Shown: piece by piece, positions 62,971 through 64,000 of the stretch
Layout of the letters: each line of letters begins with the position of its first letter
How positions within the stretch are numbered: the first letter of the stretch is position 1
Assembly: GCF_035989265.1 (NCBI RefSeq)
Contig: NZ_JAYKZX010000003.1
Coordinates: 2,418,001-2,482,000 of the forward strand
Source: Sphingobium sp. HWE2-09
GTDB lineage: Bacteria > Pseudomonadota > Alphaproteobacteria > Sphingomonadales > Sphingomonadaceae
Direction: 5' to 3'
DNA: 64,000 nucleotides
Program-made: the position numbers and the translations under genes
The notes under the pieces: generated by a model
The model's input: the letters and a program-made list of their open reading frames with translations, nothing else
Databases searched by the model: none
What the model was told of the DNA's origin: nothing

Positions 62971-64000
62971 CCGAAAATCTTCCTCACGCGTGCGATGCCC
63001 TTTACCAGCGCATCCACATCGCTCTCGTCGCTATATAGTCCAAAACTGGCCCGCGCGGTCGCCTCGACGCCCAGATGGTGCATCAGCGGCTGTGCGCAAT
63101 GATGCCCGGCCCGGATCGCGACGCCCGTTTCATCCAATATGGTGCCGACATCATGCGGATGCACCCCCTCGACCTCGAAAGACAGGATGCCCGCGCTATC
63201 CTCCGGCCCGAAGACGCGGACGCTGTTGATATTCTCCAGCGCCGCCCGCGCCTTGCCCACCAGCGCACATTCATGCGCATGGATCGCGTCCAGCCCGATC
63301 GCCTGCACATAATCGATCGCCGCCGAAAGCCCGACCACGCCGGTGATATGCGGCGTCCCCGCCTCGAACCGCGTGGGTGCAGGGGCGTAGGTCGTCTTTT
63401 CGAACGTCACCTTGTCGATCATCGACCCGCCCCCCTGATAGGGCGGCATCGCGTCCAGCAGTTCGGCCCGCCCCCACAGCACGCCGATGCCGGTCGGGCC
63501 ATAGAGCTTATGCGCGGAAAAGACGTAGAAGTCGCAATCCATCGCCTGAACATCGACCGCCAGCCGCGGCACCGCCTGGCACCCGTCGATCAGGATCTTC
63601 GCGCCCACCATATGCGCGATATCGGCCGCGCGGCGCACGTCCAGCACGCTGCCCAGCACGTTGGACACATGGGCCAGCGCCACCATCCGATGCCGGGGCG
63701 TAATCATCGCGCGCATCGCGTCCAGGTCGATCTTGCCATCGGCCGTCAGCGGCACGACGTCGATCGCCGCGCCGACCTTCTCCGCCACCATCTGCCACGG
63801 CACGATATTGCTATGATGTTCCAGCGTGGACAGCAGGATGCGATCGCCCGCCTGCAACTGCGTCCCCGCCCAGCATTGCGCGACCAGATTGATCCCCTCG
63901 GTCGCGCCGCGGACATACACGATCTCGCTGTCCGACTTGGCCCCGATAAAGCCCGCAACCTTCCGCCGCGCCGCTTCATAGGCCAGCGTCATATTCGCCG
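62967..64000 (-). CDS. sufS: Cysteine desulfurase SufS (partial, N-terminus outside window)
   Basis: The frame is open through the right edge, so the N-terminus is missing. PLP lysine in VFSAHKLYGPTGIGVLWGR, the active-site Cys in RAGHHCAQPLMHHLGV, and SNIVPWQMVAEKVGA, DGCQAVPRLAVDV are SufS (group II) signatures. It abstracts sulfur from cysteine as persulfide for Fe-S synthesis. Translationally coupled to sufT. Confidence 0.96.
   Translation of the reverse strand, partial: ANMTLAYEAARRKVAGFIGAKSDSEIVYVRGATEGINLVAQCWAGTQLQAGDRILLSTLEHHSNIVPWQMVAEKVGAAIDVVPLTADGKIDLDAMRAMITPRHRMVALAHVSNVLGSVLDVRRAADIAHMVGAKILIDGCQAVPRLAVDVQAMDCDFYVFSAHKLYGPTGIGVLWGRAELLDAMPPYQGGGSMIDKVTFEKTTYAPAPTRFEAGTPHITGVVGLSAAIDYVQAIGLDAIHAHECALVGKARAALENINSVRVFGPEDSAGILSFEVEGVHPHDVGTILDETGVAIRAGHHCAQPLMHHLGVEATARASFGLYSDESDVDALVKGIARVRKIFG

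Overview
The window is about 64 kb of GC-rich (roughly 65%) bacterial chromosome. Gene content, gene order and the families of palindromic intergenic repeats point to an alphaproteobacterium of the order Sphingomonadales (Sphingobium/Sphingomonas type). It is mostly core chromosome. I see no transposase, CRISPR array, rRNA operon or complete prophage. The only accessory-looking patch is about 2.2-4.2 kb, just after a tRNA-Pro gene.

Layout. 1-1.9 kb: yajC-secD (Sec translocon accessory), with secD cut by the left edge. 2.1-4.9 kb: tRNA-Pro(GGG), an orphan PemK/MazF-like toxin, a strong terminator, a GH108 endolysin plus 3TM holin pair of gene-transfer-agent/phage type, a tiny ORF behind a 15-nt perfect Shine-Dalgarno sequence, and a lipoprotein. 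5.2-7.8 kb: rpsM-rpsK-rpoA-rplQ, with a repeat inserted between rpoA and rplQ. 7.9-16.8 kb: prolyl oligopeptidase, a secreted protein, an MFS exporter, guaA, an aminotransferase and rmuC. 17.5-23.1 kb: a co-directional run nadD-rsfS-rlmH-envC-ctpA-dsbB-coq7 (NAD synthesis, ribosome silencing and 23S methylation, cell-wall hydrolase activation, periplasmic proteolysis, disulfide formation, ubiquinone). rlmH and envC are frameshifted as given. 23.1-26.9 kb: two tandem secreted paralogues, a manganese (yybP-ykoY) riboswitch in front of a TMEM165/GDT1-family transporter, an NDUFA9-like protein and uppP. 27-33 kb: gltD-gltB. 33.9 kb: tRNA-Leu(GAG).

34.1-40.9 kb is a three-gene, start/stop-overlapping operon that I consider the most interesting under-described system here: a transglutaminase-DUF2126 (amidoligase-like) protein, a circularly permuted ATP-grasp/alpha-E fusion, and a second transglutaminase. 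Together they look like a peptide/amide-bond-forming pathway with no known product. 40.8-44.5 kb: a P450 (5' frameshift) coupled to a membrane alpha/beta-hydrolase-like gene, divergent by only 15 bp from a mini phospholipase-A2-like gene that overlaps kdsA. 44.8-64 kb: proA, a LuxR-type regulator, a methyltransferase, a CDC48-type AAA ATPase, a minus-strand terminator marking a probable small RNA, LysR and GGDEF proteins, a GST, acs, a UbiH-type hydroxylase, ilvE, a threonine-aldolase-like gene, an EamA transporter, a 50-codon small gene, an SDR-like gene, and sufA/sufT/sufS (sufS cut by the right edge).

Two themes cut across the window. First, at least five families of long palindromic repeats sit between genes, often inside operons; two copies carry a nested hairpin with compensatory base changes. 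Second, three genes (rlmH, envC, P450) each lack exactly one C in a C-run. One inserted base would restore the full-length family protein in each case. Sequencing error in homopolymers is the simplest reading; genuine slippage or phase variation is the alternative.
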